The position numbers were made by a program, and so were the translations under genes. Of a DNA stretch of 64,000 nucleotides, positions 18,171 to 27,039 are shown piece by piece. The stretch is from Ruegeria_C sp041537925 (lineage in GTDB: Bacteria; Pseudomonadota; Alphaproteobacteria; Rhodobacterales; Rhodobacteraceae): positions 62,001-126,000 of the forward strand of contig NZ_JBGOSH010000003.1 in the NCBI RefSeq assembly GCF_041537925.1. Direction: 5' to 3'. Every line of letters starts with the position of its first letter. Position 1 is the stretch's first letter. A model generated the notes under the pieces. That model worked only from the letters and a program-made list of their open reading frames with translations. It was not told where the DNA came from and made no database searches.

Positions 18171-19382
18171 ATGAGCCATATTGTCGTGATCGGCGCCGGG
18201 CAGGCAGGGTCGTCTCTGGTTGCCAGGCTGCGAAAGGACGGGTTCGACGGCGACATAACGCTGATCGGGGCCGAGCCCATCCTGCCTTATCAGCGCCCAC
18301 CGCTGTCCAAGGCCTATCTGTTGGGCGAAATGGAGAAAGAGCGTCTGTTTCTGCGGCCCGAAAGCTTTTATGCCGAGAACAATATCACCCTGAAACTGGG
18401 CCAGCATGTAAACGCGATCGACCCGGTCGCAAAAACCGTGGCGCTGGAAGGCGAAACGCTGAGCTATGATGAACTGGCGCTGACGACAGGGTCGCACCCG
18501 CGCCGCCTGCCCGCTGCCATCGGCGGCGATCTGGACGGGGTGCATGTGGTGCGCGATCACGCCGGCATCGATGCAATGGCACCGGCGCTGCGCGAAGGCG
18601 CGCAGGTGCTGATCGTGGGCGGTGGCTATATCGGGCTGGAGGCTGCCGCCGTTTGCGCCAAGAAAGGTGTGTCGGTGACGCTTGTCGAAATGGCCGACCG
18701 CATCCTACAGCGGGTCGCAGCACCTGAAACCAGCGACTATTTTCGCGCTCTGCACAGTGGCCACGGCGTCGATATTCGTGAAGGTGTCGGGCTGGACCGT
18801 CTGACCGGCGAGGCGGGCAAGGTGACCGCGGCGGTCTTGTCCGATGGGTCCGAGATCGCGGTCGATTTTGTGGTAGTCGGTGTCGGAATCACCCCTGCAA
18901 CAGAGCTTGCCGAGGCAGCGGGGCTGGCCCTCGATAACGGCATCCATACCAGTGAATTTGGCCGCACCTCAGACCCGCATATCTGGGCGGCAGGCGATTG
19001 CGCCTCGTTCCCGCATCAGGGTGACCGAATTCGGCTGGAAAGTGTACCCAACGCCATCGACCAGGCCGAGATCGTCGCCGCCAACATGCTGGGCACGGAA
19101 AAACCCTATGTGGCGCAGCCCTGGTTCTGGTCCGATCAATATGACGTGAAGCTACAGATCGCCGGCCTGAACACCGGCTATGACCGGGTAGTCACCCGCA
19201 ACGGGGACGGCCAGACAAAGTCGTTCTGGTATTATCGCGGCGATCAGCTGCTGGCGGTGGATGCGATGAATGACCCGCGTTCCTATATGGTCGGCAAACG
19301 ACTGATCGACATGGGCAAGACAGCTGATCCCGCAATTGTCGCCGACCCCGAGACCGATCTGAAACCGCTGTTGAAAGCGTGA
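18171..19382 (+). CDS. FAD-dependent ferredoxin reductase (rhodocoxin/putidaredoxin reductase type)
   Basis: A 403-residue flavoprotein. GAGQAGSSLVARL near residue 8 binds FAD, YQRPPLSKAYL follows, and a second dinucleotide motif, VGGGYIGLEAAAVCAKKG near residue 147, binds NAD(P)H. WAAGDCASFP is the second FAD motif. The C-terminal part QPWFWSDQYDVKLQIAGL is the reductase domain of ThcD/CamA-type enzymes that pass electrons to a [2Fe-2S] ferredoxin for P450s or dioxygenases. No partner ferredoxin or oxygenase is in the window. It overlaps rsmD by four bases (GTGA). Confidence 0.92.
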   Translation: MSHIVVIGAGQAGSSLVARLRKDGFDGDITLIGAEPILPYQRPPLSKAYLLGEMEKERLFLRPESFYAENNITLKLGQHVNAIDPVAKTVALEGETLSYDELALTTGSHPRRLPAAIGGDLDGVHVVRDHAGIDAMAPALREGAQVLIVGGGYIGLEAAAVCAKKGVSVTLVEMADRILQRVAAPETSDYFRALHSGHGVDIREGVGLDRLTGEAGKVTAAVLSDGSEIAVDFVVVGVGITPATELAEAAGLALDNGIHTSEFGRTSDPHIWAAGDCASFPHQGDRIRLESVPNAIDQAEIVAANMLGTEKPYVAQPWFWSDQYDVKLQIAGLNTGYDRVVTRNGDGQTKSFWYYRGDQLLAVDAMNDPRSYMVGKRLIDMGKTADPAIVADPETDLKPLLKA

Positions 19383-19951
19383 GGATCATCGCCGGAGATT
19401 TCCGGGGCCGGACTCTGGCCTCGGTCGGCAAGGGCGATGCGGGTGCGCACTTGCGCCCCACAACCGACCGGGTCCGCGAAAGCCTGTTCAACGTGCTGAC
19501 ACATCAGATCGACTTCGAGGATCTGCATGTTCTGGACCTGTTTGCCGGCACAGGTGCGCTGGGGCTCGAGACGCTGTCGCGCGGTGCCGTTCACGTCACC
19601 TTTGTCGATGACGGACGCGCCGCGCAAAGCCTGATCCGCAAGAATATCGAGATCACGCGCTGCGCCGCTCGGACCCATCTGCTCCGCCGCGACGCCTTGC
19701 GGCTGCCACCGAACCCCGACGCGCCTTGCGATCTGGTCTTTCTCGACCCGCCCTATGGCAAGGGGCTCGGGCAAAAGGCGCTCTCCGCCGCGCTGGGAAG
19801 CGGCTGGATCGCCGAGGGTGCGCTTGTGGTCTGGGAAGAAAACCAGCCCATGCCGGCTCCAGACGGGTTTTCGCTAGAGGACCAGCGCAAATATGGCGAC
19901 ACGCATGTCTCGCTAATGTGGCGGGACCAAACATCGAAGGTGAGTAGGTAA
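19379..19951 (+). CDS. rsmD: 16S rRNA (guanine(966)-N2)-methyltransferase
   Basis: A 190-residue SAM-dependent methyltransferase. MRIIAGDFRGRTL and RPTTDRVRESLFN are RsmD signatures, LDLFAGTGALGLETLSRGA is the SAM-binding block and VFLDPPYGKG is the catalytic DPPY motif. It methylates G966 in the 30S subunit head. The GTG start overlaps the upstream reductase stop (GTGA). It is followed after one base by the HAD phosphatase gene. Family length and motifs make this call firm. Confidence 0.96.
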   Translation: MRIIAGDFRGRTLASVGKGDAGAHLRPTTDRVRESLFNVLTHQIDFEDLHVLDLFAGTGALGLETLSRGAVHVTFVDDGRAAQSLIRKNIEITRCAARTHLLRRDALRLPPNPDAPCDLVFLDPPYGKGLGQKALSAALGSGWIAEGALVVWEENQPMPAPDGFSLEDQRKYGDTHVSLMWRDQTSKVSR

Positions 19952-19952
19952 C

Positions 19953-20588
19953 ATGCACGATCTGGTGATTTTCGACTGCGACGGCGTGCTGGTGGACAGT
20001 GAGACCATGTCGAACCAGTGCTTGGTCGACAATCTGGCACGCTACGGGCTGGAACTGGGACTGGAGGATGCGCTCGGCTTTTTCGTGGGCGGCACCATGT
20101 CAGGCGTCATGGAAAAGGCGCGTGAATTGGGCGCGGCGCTGCCGGATGACTGGCTCGATGAGATTTACGGTGAAATGTACGCCCGCCTGCAGGCGGGCTG
20201 CCCTCTTGTTGGCGGCATTCCCGAGCTGTTGGACGCGCTCGATGCGAAAGATGTTCCCTTTTGCGTCGCCTCCAACGGACACGAAGCGAAGATGCAGATC
20301 ACGCTGGGCCAAAATGGACTTTGGGATCGTTTCAGCAACCGGATGTTCTCGGCCTATGTGCATGGCGTTGCCAAGCCCGACCCAGGGCTGTTTCGTATCG
20401 CCGCAGGCCATTTCGGAGCACAAACCCCGGTTGTGATCGAAGACAGCCGCAGCGGTGTCACTGCAGCGATCAGCGCCGGGATGCGCTGCCTAGCCTATGC
20501 CGCACACGACAATGGCGACGACCTGTGCGCGCTGGGTGCCGAGGTGTTCCACAGCATGCATGAGGTTCCGGAGCTTTTGGCGCTCTGA
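19953..20588 (+). CDS. HAD-superfamily phosphatase (subfamily IA, beta-phosphoglucomutase/phosphoglycolate phosphatase-like)
   Basis: A 211-residue HAD protein. FDCDGVLVDSE at residues 7-17 holds the nucleophile and acid/base Asp, VASNGHEAKM holds motif II Ser, KPDPGLF gives the motif III Lys and VIEDSRSGVTAA gives the metal-binding Asp. A helical cap lies between motifs I and II. The substrate cannot be fixed from sequence. It is the third gene of the reductase-rsmD operon. Confidence 0.88.
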   Translation: MHDLVIFDCDGVLVDSETMSNQCLVDNLARYGLELGLEDALGFFVGGTMSGVMEKARELGAALPDDWLDEIYGEMYARLQAGCPLVGGIPELLDALDAKDVPFCVASNGHEAKMQITLGQNGLWDRFSNRMFSAYVHGVAKPDPGLFRIAAGHFGAQTPVVIEDSRSGVTAAISAGMRCLAYAAHDNGDDLCALGAEVFHSMHEVPELLAL

Positions 20589-20612
20589 CAGCTCTGTGAT
20601 ACCCTGAGCGAC

Positions 20613-20795
20613 ATGGAGAACGTCTGGACCGGGCGCATGGCGCCCATGGCATCATCTGCGGACACGGCAACCGGGAAAAAGCCTGTGCCGCGCCACGGGT
20701 CGGTATTCATTCAGGATGCGGTGACCCCATGGGGCGGGGAAACCATGCTGCTGACCCTTCTGCGCAGGCAGGCGGAAAAGGATCAGGATGAATAA
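20613..20795 (+). CDS. possible small protein of 60 residues
   Basis: An open frame of 60 codons between the HAD gene and the convergent map gene, overlapping the 3' end of map by 13 bases. It encodes a polar protein starting MENVWTGRMAPMASSAD and ending in the highly charged RRQAEKDQDE. There is no clear Shine-Dalgarno site and no motif I recognise. It may be the last gene of the upstream operon or a chance frame. Confidence 0.35.
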   Translation: MENVWTGRMAPMASSADTATGKKPVPRHGSVFIQDAVTPWGGETMLLTLLRRQAEKDQDE

Positions 20796-21619
20796 GTCGG
20801 GTGGAATCTGCCGCCGGGCGACAAGGTAAATATCTCGACCCCGTCCGCCGTCACGCCCACGGAATGCTCGAACTGCGCTGACAGAGATTTGTCGCGCGTC
20901 ACCGCCGTCCAGTCATCGGCCAGCGTCTTGGTCTCGGGACGGCCGAGATTGACCATCGGCTCAATAGTAAAGAACATGCCCTCTTCCAGCGTTGCACCGG
21001 TGCCCGGACGGCCGTAATGCAGCACGTTGGGCGGCGCGTGGAACACCCGGCCCAGACCATGACCGCAGAAATCGCGCACGACGCTCATCCGGTGTGCCTC
21101 GACATAAGCCTGGATGGCGTGGCCGATATCCCCGAACGTGTTGCCCGGCTTGACCATCTCGATGCCCTTGAACAGCGCGTCATGGGTAACTTGGATAAGC
21201 CGCTCGGCCTTACGCGGCAGCTTGCCCGCCACATACATGCGCGAGGTATCCCCGAACCAGCCATCGACGATCACGGTCACGTCGACGTTCAGGATGTCGC
21301 CATCCTTGAGCCGCTTGTCACCGGGAATGCCGTGGCAGACCACGTGATTGACACTGATACAGCTGGCATGCTGATAGCCCTTGTAGCCGATCGTGGCAGA
21401 GGTCGCGCCAGCCTCTTCCACCATCGCGGTGATCAGGCGATCGATCTCGCCGGTGGTTTGGCCCGGAAAGACATGGTCAGCAACATCGTCAAGGATGCGT
21501 GCGGCCAGAGCGCCCGCTGCGTGCATCCCGGCGAAATCGCCTTGTTCGTATATGCGGATGCCGTCCTTGGTCAGGCGGCCGCGAAGGTCCTTTTTCAAAG
21601 GGCACTCCATAATTTGCAT
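20783..21619 (-). CDS. map: type I methionine aminopeptidase
   Basis: A 278-residue cytosolic metalloprotease that removes the N-terminal Met from new proteins. HASCISVNHVVCHGIP is the family signature; DVTVIVDGWFGDTS supplies two Asp metal ligands, FCGHGLGRVFH the His, FFTIEPM and FEHSVGV the two Glu. The length is typical of proteobacterial MetAP with a short N-terminal extension. The start MQIMECPLKKDL is used; a second ATG three codons later is possible. sfsA lies 58 bases upstream on the same strand. Confidence 0.95.
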   Translation of the reverse strand: MQIMECPLKKDLRGRLTKDGIRIYEQGDFAGMHAAGALAARILDDVADHVFPGQTTGEIDRLITAMVEEAGATSATIGYKGYQHASCISVNHVVCHGIPGDKRLKDGDILNVDVTVIVDGWFGDTSRMYVAGKLPRKAERLIQVTHDALFKGIEMVKPGNTFGDIGHAIQAYVEAHRMSVVRDFCGHGLGRVFHAPPNVLHYGRPGTGATLEEGMFFTIEPMVNLGRPETKTLADDWTAVTRDKSLSAQFEHSVGVTADGVEIFTLSPGGRFHPTYSS

Positions 21620-21677
21620 CTTTGGCCCCTATTTACGCCCCTTGCGCAAAAAGAACCAGAGGGCGCGCTATCACAGG

Positions 21678-22370
21678 TCAGAGCGCTTCGGCAATGGTAA
21701 TTTCCGTGGGCATTATACGCGTGCTTCGTGTCAGATATTCGACACCGGCCCGGCGCGCCTGTTCAAATGCCGCCGCGTAGGCCGGATCTATATCCGCCGC
21801 CAGCGCAAAACGCTGGCAATCAGTGCGTTGCACCAGATAGAACATGATCGCGCGATGCCCGGCCCGGGCCATGGCCGCCAGTTCCAGCAGATGTTTGGTG
21901 CCGCGCGCGGTCACGCTGTCGGGAAACTCGGCCAGGCCGGGCTGGCGCGACAGGGTGACGCTTTTGACTTCGACATAGGCGTCCGGCAAACCGGGCTGGG
22001 TCAGCAGAAAGTCGATGCGGCTGTTCTGGCCGTATTTTACCTCTGCCCGAACGCTCTTGTAGGCGGCCAATTCGGCGATCTCGCCTGCCTGCAAAGCCAC
22101 ACGGAGAGCCTTGTTGGGCACGGAGGTATCTACACCTGTGAAATGCCCACCCCCGTGATCGACCAGCCGCCAGCCGTATTTGAGCTTTTTCTTCGGATCG
22201 TCATTCGGTTCCAACCAGATTCTGGTGCCGGGATCAGCCAGACCCATCATCGAGCCGGGATTGGCGCAATGGGCCGTTACCTCCTGCCCGTCCTCCAACC
22301 GGCAATCGGCCAGAAAGCGTTTGTAGCGTCTGATCAGCGTCGCGGGCACAAGAGGGGTTTGAAAGCGCAT
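21678..22370 (-). CDS. sfsA: SfsA-family DNA-binding/nuclease-like protein
   Basis: A 230-residue SfsA protein. It begins MRFQTPLVPATLIRRYKRFL, has AHCANPGSMMGL near residue 33, and SRIDFLL with AYVEVKSVTL, a PD-(D/E)xK-like nuclease core. DSVTARGTKHLLELA is another conserved block. SfsA was first noted for maltose-gene regulation in Escherichia coli; its enzymatic role is unsettled. It is in line with map. The start at 22370 fits the family; the open frame continues upstream antisense to the next gene and is not used. Confidence 0.93.
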   Translation of the reverse strand: MRFQTPLVPATLIRRYKRFLADCRLEDGQEVTAHCANPGSMMGLADPGTRIWLEPNDDPKKKLKYGWRLVDHGGGHFTGVDTSVPNKALRVALQAGEIAELAAYKSVRAEVKYGQNSRIDFLLTQPGLPDAYVEVKSVTLSRQPGLAEFPDSVTARGTKHLLELAAMARAGHRAIMFYLVQRTDCQRFALAADIDPAYAAAFEQARRAGVEYLTRSTRIMPTEITIAEAL

Positions 22371-22418
22371 GTTCGCAGGCCTATAGATGCGATGGGCGCC
22401 ATTCAAGTGAGGGATGTC

Positions 22419-23141
22419 ATGACCAATCCAACCGCCGCCATGCTCGTGATCGGGGATGAGATCCTTTCCGGCCGCACGCGCGACGCCAATATGCACCATC
22501 TGGCAACCGAATTGACCAAGCTGGGCATCGATCTGGAAGAGGTCCGCGTTGTAGGCGATACGGGTGCTGCGATCGAAACGGCGGCCCGGGCGCTGTCCGA
22601 GGCGTATGACTATGTGTTCACCAGCGGCGGCATCGGGCCGACCCATGATGACATCACCGCCGAATGCATAGCCCGCGCCTTTGGCGTCTCCATCGGTATC
22701 CGTGACGACGCCCGCGCCCTGCTTGAGGCGCACTATGAGCGCACCGGGCTGGAACTGAATGCCGCGCGCCTGCGGATGGCGCGTATTCCTGACGGCGCGA
22801 CGCTGATCGAAAACCCGGTCTCGACCGCGCCGGGCTTCACACTGGGCAATGTGCATGTGATGGCGGGTATTCCGACGATCTTTCAGGCCATGGTCGCCTC
22901 GGTGCTACCCACCCTGACCGGTGGCGCGCCACTCTTGTCACAAAGCCTGCGGGTCAACCGGGGTGAGGGCGAGATTGCCGACACCCTGTCGCAACTGGCC
23001 TCGGATTTCGACGATCTTTCGGTGGGGTGCTATCCGTTCCAGTTGAACGGTGTGTTCGGCGCCAATGTGGTGGTGCGCGGCACCGACGGAACCCGGATCG
23101 ACGCCGCCGTGACGCGGCTCGCCGCCGAGCTTGCCCTGTGA
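22419..23141 (+). CDS. CinA-like molybdopterin-binding domain protein
   Basis: A 240-residue protein comprising only the MoaB/Mog-like (MoCF_biosynth) domain, without the nicotinamide-nucleotide amidase domain of full CinA. It starts MTNPTAAMLVIGDEILSGRT and has TSGGIGPTHDDIT with the family GGxGPTxDD block, then NPVSTAPGF. GAGGG lies ten bases before the ATG. It is the first of four plus-strand genes with overlapping start and stop codons. ADP-ribose or molybdopterin processing are the known activities of relatives; the exact role is open. Confidence 0.9.
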   Translation: MTNPTAAMLVIGDEILSGRTRDANMHHLATELTKLGIDLEEVRVVGDTGAAIETAARALSEAYDYVFTSGGIGPTHDDITAECIARAFGVSIGIRDDARALLEAHYERTGLELNAARLRMARIPDGATLIENPVSTAPGFTLGNVHVMAGIPTIFQAMVASVLPTLTGGAPLLSQSLRVNRGEGEIADTLSQLASDFDDLSVGCYPFQLNGVFGANVVVRGTDGTRIDAAVTRLAAELAL

Positions 23142-23866
23142 GCGCCGACTGGCCCGCCATCATCGACGGCACCTGGCCCGCGGCCCGTTACATGCGCGAT
23201 GGTGCCTTTCTGCTGCGCGAGGGACAAGGTGGTGGCAGCCGGGTGTCTGCGGCCACGGCGCAAGGGGCGACCACCCTCGACGATATCGCCCGGGCCGAGG
23301 CGCAGATGCGCGAAATGGGGCAGAGATGCCTCTTCATGATCCGGCCCGGTGACACGAAACTGGACGCGGAACTGGACACGCGCGGCTACACTGTGCTTGA
23401 CCCGGTCAACATCTATTCCTGCACGGCTGCGATGCTGACCGACACCCCTGTGCCCCGCGTCACCGTTTTCGCCGTGTGGGAACCGCTGGCGATCATGAAC
23501 GAAATCTGGGCCCACGCCGGAATCGGCCCGGCCCGCTGGGCGGTCATGCAGCGCGCGCCCGGCCCCAAGACCGGGCTGTTGATCCGCCGCAAGGACAAGC
23601 CCGCCGGTGCCGGTTTCGCAGCAATCCACGGTACAACAGCGATGGTGCATGCACTTGAGATTCTGCCCGAACATCAACGCAACGGGCTGGGCAAATGGGC
23701 CATGCGTGCGGTGGCATTCTGGGCGCTTGAACATGGTGCCGAAACGCTCAGTGTGATCTGCACCAAGGCAAATACCGGGGCCAATGCGCTCTATCGCTCG
23801 CTTGGGATGCAGATCGCGGGCCATTATCATTACCGCATTCTGAACCAGACAGGAGAGCCCACTTGA
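23138..23866 (+). CDS. GNAT-family N-acetyltransferase
   Basis: A 242-residue protein with a C-terminal GNAT fold: ALEILPEHQRNGLGKWAM includes the acetyl-CoA-binding (R/Q)xxGxG/A loop (QRNGLG), and TKANTGANALYRSLGM is the usual final Asn/Tyr block. The first half is a second, degenerate GNAT-like lobe. The GTG start overlaps the preceding stop as GTGA. The substrate is unknown. Confidence 0.88.
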   Translation: MSADWPAIIDGTWPAARYMRDGAFLLREGQGGGSRVSAATAQGATTLDDIARAEAQMREMGQRCLFMIRPGDTKLDAELDTRGYTVLDPVNIYSCTAAMLTDTPVPRVTVFAVWEPLAIMNEIWAHAGIGPARWAVMQRAPGPKTGLLIRRKDKPAGAGFAAIHGTTAMVHALEILPEHQRNGLGKWAMRAVAFWALEHGAETLSVICTKANTGANALYRSLGMQIAGHYHYRILNQTGEPT

Positions 23867-24435
23867 CCGAAGCGACATCCCCCACCGCGCTGGACCTGCC
23901 CATGTTGGACCCGCTACCCGAGGAAACGCAAAAATATTTCGACATCTGCCAGGAAAAGCTGGGGATGATCCCGAATGTCCTGAAGGCAAATGCCTTTGAC
24001 ATAGACAAGCTCAACGCCTTTACCGCGATGTATAACGACGTGATGCTGGCCGATAGCGGGCTCAGCAAGCTGGAACGCGAGATGATCGCGGTGGTCGTGT
24101 CCTCGGTCAACAAATGCTTCTACTGCCTTGTGGCCCACGGCGCGGCAGTGCGGCAATTGTCGGGCGATCCGCAATTGGGCGAGATGCTGGTGATGAATTA
24201 TCGCGTGGCCTCTTTGGAGCCACGTCAGCGGGTGATGCTGGACTTTGCCGAAACGGTCACCAAAGCCAGCGCCGAGATCAGCGAGGCTGACCGGCAGGCG
24301 CTGCGTGATGTTGGCTTTTCTGACCGCGATATCTGGGACATCATCAATGTGGCCGGGTTCTTCAACATGTCGAACAGGGTGGCCAGCGCCAGCGGCATGC
24401 GCCCGAACGAAGACTATCACGCACAGCACCGATGA
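23863..24435 (+). CDS. carboxymuconolactone decarboxylase-family peroxidase-related protein (AhpD-like)
   Basis: A 190-residue protein of the AhpD/uncharacterised peroxidase-related group. NKCFYCLVAHGAAVRQ carries the CxxC...H motif that gives AhpD-type enzymes peroxidase or disulfide-reductase activity. LEREMIAVVVSSV before it is typical of the family. The start is a TTG within TTGA at the preceding stop, with AGGAGAG just upstream, so translation is probably coupled. The physiological substrate is unknown. Confidence 0.88.
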   Translation: MTEATSPTALDLPMLDPLPEETQKYFDICQEKLGMIPNVLKANAFDIDKLNAFTAMYNDVMLADSGLSKLEREMIAVVVSSVNKCFYCLVAHGAAVRQLSGDPQLGEMLVMNYRVASLEPRQRVMLDFAETVTKASAEISEADRQALRDVGFSDRDIWDIINVAGFFNMSNRVASASGMRPNEDYHAQHR

Positions 24436-25346
24436 GTCTGCGCGCGCTTTTTCTTTGCCTGTGCACCGCAACCGCCGCGCAGGCGCAGGTTCCGGTCCTG
24501 CCGGACGAGGCCCGCCAGGTGACCGAGCGAATCGATCTGCTGGACAGCTATGATCTACCAGTGGGCGTGATCTCGGACGGGGTGCTGCCAGTGCGCGGCT
24601 TCGAAGGCAGGGTCGACAGGCGCGCCTGGCAGTTGACCGGCTATGCAGGCTCTACCCTGCAGATCATGGACCCGATCCGCGCTCAGTTGATCCGGGCTGG
24701 CTACGAGATCGTCCTCGATTGCGCTGCAAGAACCTGCGGTGGCTTTGATTTTCGCTTCGCGACCGAGGTGATCCCGGCCCCCGACATGTATGTGACGCTG
24801 GAGGATTTCAGGTTCTTGTCGGCGATCCGCACGGGCGAGGCGCTCAGCGTTCTGGTTAGCCGCACGCAATCGGACGCCTATGTTCAGGCGATTTCGGTGA
24901 CCCCCGCTGGGCGTTCAAAACCCACGCCCGAAGACACGGTGACCATCCCTGAAACCGAACCGCAGGCGCAACCCGATTTGATTTCAACGCTTACCCAGAC
25001 CGGCCACGCGGTGCTGTCGGACCTCGAATTCGCCACCGGATCGAACAACCTGAGCGCGGGCAACTACGCCTCGCTTGCCGCGCTGGCCGAGGCCATGCAA
25101 CGCGCGCCGGAGATGCGGGTCGCCATTGTAGGCCACACCGATACAGTCGGTCGGCTGGACAAAAACATTGCGCTCAGCAAGCGCCGGGCCGAGGCCGTGC
25201 GCGACAGGCTGCTGAGTGATCACGGGATCGCACCGGGGCGCATTGATGCCGAGGGGATGGGTTATCTGTCGCCACTCACAACCAATCTTACCCCCGAAGG
25301 GCGCGAGACCAACCGCCGGGTCGAGGTGATGCTACTGGAGCCCTGA
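24432..25346 (+). CDS. OmpA-family outer-membrane/periplasmic protein
   Basis: A 304-residue exported protein: signal peptide MSLRALFLCLCTATAAQA, a unique N-terminal domain of about 140 residues with two Cys (DCAARTCGG), a Pro-rich linker, and a C-terminal OmpA domain. The OmpA block is VAIVGHTDTVGRLDKNIALS with SKRRAEAVRDRL and ETNRRVEV, which binds peptidoglycan. The ATG overlaps the previous stop (ATGA). It closes the four-gene cluster that starts with the CinA-like gene. Confidence 0.9.
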   Translation: MSLRALFLCLCTATAAQAQVPVLPDEARQVTERIDLLDSYDLPVGVISDGVLPVRGFEGRVDRRAWQLTGYAGSTLQIMDPIRAQLIRAGYEIVLDCAARTCGGFDFRFATEVIPAPDMYVTLEDFRFLSAIRTGEALSVLVSRTQSDAYVQAISVTPAGRSKPTPEDTVTIPETEPQAQPDLISTLTQTGHAVLSDLEFATGSNNLSAGNYASLAALAEAMQRAPEMRVAIVGHTDTVGRLDKNIALSKRRAEAVRDRLLSDHGIAPGRIDAEGMGYLSPLTTNLTPEGRETNRRVEVMLLEP

Positions 25347-25396
25347 TCCCCACTGCATAACCCGCAAAACTGCGCGGAACTTCCACGCGAAAAGAA

Positions 25397-25414
25397 CCCG
25401 CGCCGGGGCGCGGG
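25397..25414. terminator. hairpin between convergent OmpA and LysR genes
   Basis: CCCGCGCC and GGCGCGGG separated by two bases, giving six or more pairs once a minimal loop is opened. Placed between convergent genes; no T-run. Confidence 0.5.
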
Positions 25415-25445
25415 CAGGTAAGGTCACCAAGGGAGGTGGTGAAAT

Positions 25446-26351
25446 TTACCAGTCCATCGGGCCTTTTTCGGCAAAGGCATGGACCAGGAAATCAATGAAA
25501 GCGCGCACTTTGGGCTGGGTGAACCGGCCCGGCGGGTAGACGGCATAAACGCCCTGCACCTCGTCCGGCAGCGACGGCATCGCATCCTCGACAAGGCCGT
25601 TTTTCATGGCATCGGCATAGAGATAACTGGGCAGGTACGCGATCCCCAGACCCGAAATTGCCGCGTTCAGCAGCGAGTGGCCGTCATTGACGCTCAGCCA
25701 GCCACTGGTGCGGACCTGACGTTTTTCGCCCGAAGGCGCGGTCAGCCGCCAGACATTGCCGCTGGACTGGCTGGAATAATGCAACAGCTTGTGCTCGTTG
25801 AGGTCGTCGATCTTCTGCGGGCGGCCATATTGTTCGAAATAGGACGGCGCTGCGATCATGCGCTTGGTGGTTTCGGTCAGCTTGCGGGCGCGCAGGGTGC
25901 TGTCGTCCAGCTCGCCAATGCGCAGCGCCATGTCGAACCCTTCCGAGATCAGCTCCACATAGCGGTTGTTGAGCACCATGTTGATCGAGATGTCGGGGAA
26001 ATCGGACAGAAACTCGGACAAGACCGGCGACAGGTGGTTGACACCGAAATCGGTCGCCACGCTGACCCGCAGCAGGCCCGACGGCGCCGATTGCATCGAC
26101 GTCACCAGCGCGTCCGCCTCGCCCGCGTCGTTGAGAACCCGACGCGCCCGGTCATAATAGGCCAACCCGATCTCGGTCGGGGACACCCGGCGGGTGGTGC
26201 GGTTCAGCAACCTTGCGCCAAGACGCGCCTCGAGGCTGGATACGTGCTTGGACACGGCCGATTTCGAGATGCCCATCTTTTTGGCCGCATCCGTGAATCC
26301 GCCCTGATCCACGACATTGGCAAAGGCCTCCATTTCGGTCAGTCGATCCAT
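25446..26351 (-). CDS. LysR-family transcriptional regulator
   Basis: A 301-residue LysR regulator. The N-terminal winged HTH reads FANVVDQGGFTDAAKKMGIS with SAVSKHVSSLEARLGARLLN, followed by an effector domain (LLRVSVATDFGVNHLSP) similar to the substrate-binding fold. It is divergent from the DUF4399 gene, 240 bases away, so that gene is a possible target. The effector is not evident. Confidence 0.95.
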   Translation of the reverse strand: MDRLTEMEAFANVVDQGGFTDAAKKMGISKSAVSKHVSSLEARLGARLLNRTTRRVSPTEIGLAYYDRARRVLNDAGEADALVTSMQSAPSGLLRVSVATDFGVNHLSPVLSEFLSDFPDISINMVLNNRYVELISEGFDMALRIGELDDSTLRARKLTETTKRMIAAPSYFEQYGRPQKIDDLNEHKLLHYSSQSSGNVWRLTAPSGEKRQVRTSGWLSVNDGHSLLNAAISGLGIAYLPSYLYADAMKNGLVEDAMPSLPDEVQGVYAVYPPGRFTQPKVRAFIDFLVHAFAEKGPMDW

Positions 26352-26592
26352 TCCCGTTCCCTCGGCTTATCCGTTGTTATCGCCAGCAATGACGTCCAAT
26401 CTGGGCGAGATCGGGGCACGGATGGGATAATATCGCGGTTTTGTCTGGGATCGTTTGCGTCAGGGAAACAGGGAAACAATGGATTTCCATGCGCCGAACA
26501 GGCCTTCGGAGGGCAATAAACGCCAATCCGCTCGACCCGGGCGGCGCCCTGATCTAGGTATTCGGGACAAGGTTACATCAAGGGAGGAAATC
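26352..26592. other. intergenic region between divergent LysR and DUF4399 genes
   Basis: About 240 bases expected to hold both promoters and any LysR site. GGAAACA occurs twice in close tandem near 26463-26476. No gene recognised. A good ribosome site (GGGAGGAAA) precedes the DUF4399 ATG. Confidence 0.45.
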
Positions 26593-27033
26593 ATGAAATT
26601 GATTGCGATCGCATTGGCCACCAGCCTGTTCGCCTTGCCAGCGCTGGCGGGAGGCGAAACCCCTGCACCAGCAGATGCCACGGTTTATTTCGTCAATATT
26701 GCCGATGGCGACACTGTCACTTCACCGGTTACGGTGGCCTTCGGCCTCAGCGGCATGGGCGTGGCCCCTGCCGGAACCGAGGCCGAGAATACCGGCCACC
26801 ACCACCTACTGATCGACCGCCCGCCGCTGGGCGAAGGCGAGGATGGCGCCGATGAGTTGGCCTATGGATTGCCAGCCGATGACAATCACATGCATTTCGG
26901 TGGCGGTCAGACCGAGGTCACACTGGAGCTTGCGCCGGGTCCACATACGCTGCAACTGGTGCTTGGCGATTACGGCCATGTTCCGCATGCGACACCGGTT
27001 ATGTCCGATGTGATCACCATTACGGTCGAATAG
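26593..27033 (+). CDS. DUF4399 exported protein
   Basis: A 146-residue protein with signal peptide ending PALAGGE. The mature part has PVTVAFGLSGMGVAPAG, then GHHHLLID and DDNHMHFGGGQTE, rich in His. These blocks match the DUF4399 family, whose fold is all-beta and function unknown; the His clusters suggest metal binding. It is convergent with the ArsR gene, whose stop lies six bases away. Confidence 0.85.
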   Translation: MKLIAIALATSLFALPALAGGETPAPADATVYFVNIADGDTVTSPVTVAFGLSGMGVAPAGTEAENTGHHHLLIDRPPLGEGEDGADELAYGLPADDNHMHFGGGQTEVTLELAPGPHTLQLVLGDYGHVPHATPVMSDVITITVE

Positions 27034-27039
27034 CGCGAC

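Noticed and set aside
21393..22418. Long N-terminal extension of the CinA-like frame.
   Set aside because: It overlaps map and sfsA on the opposite strand; the CinA-like domain begins at 22419 with its own ribosome site.
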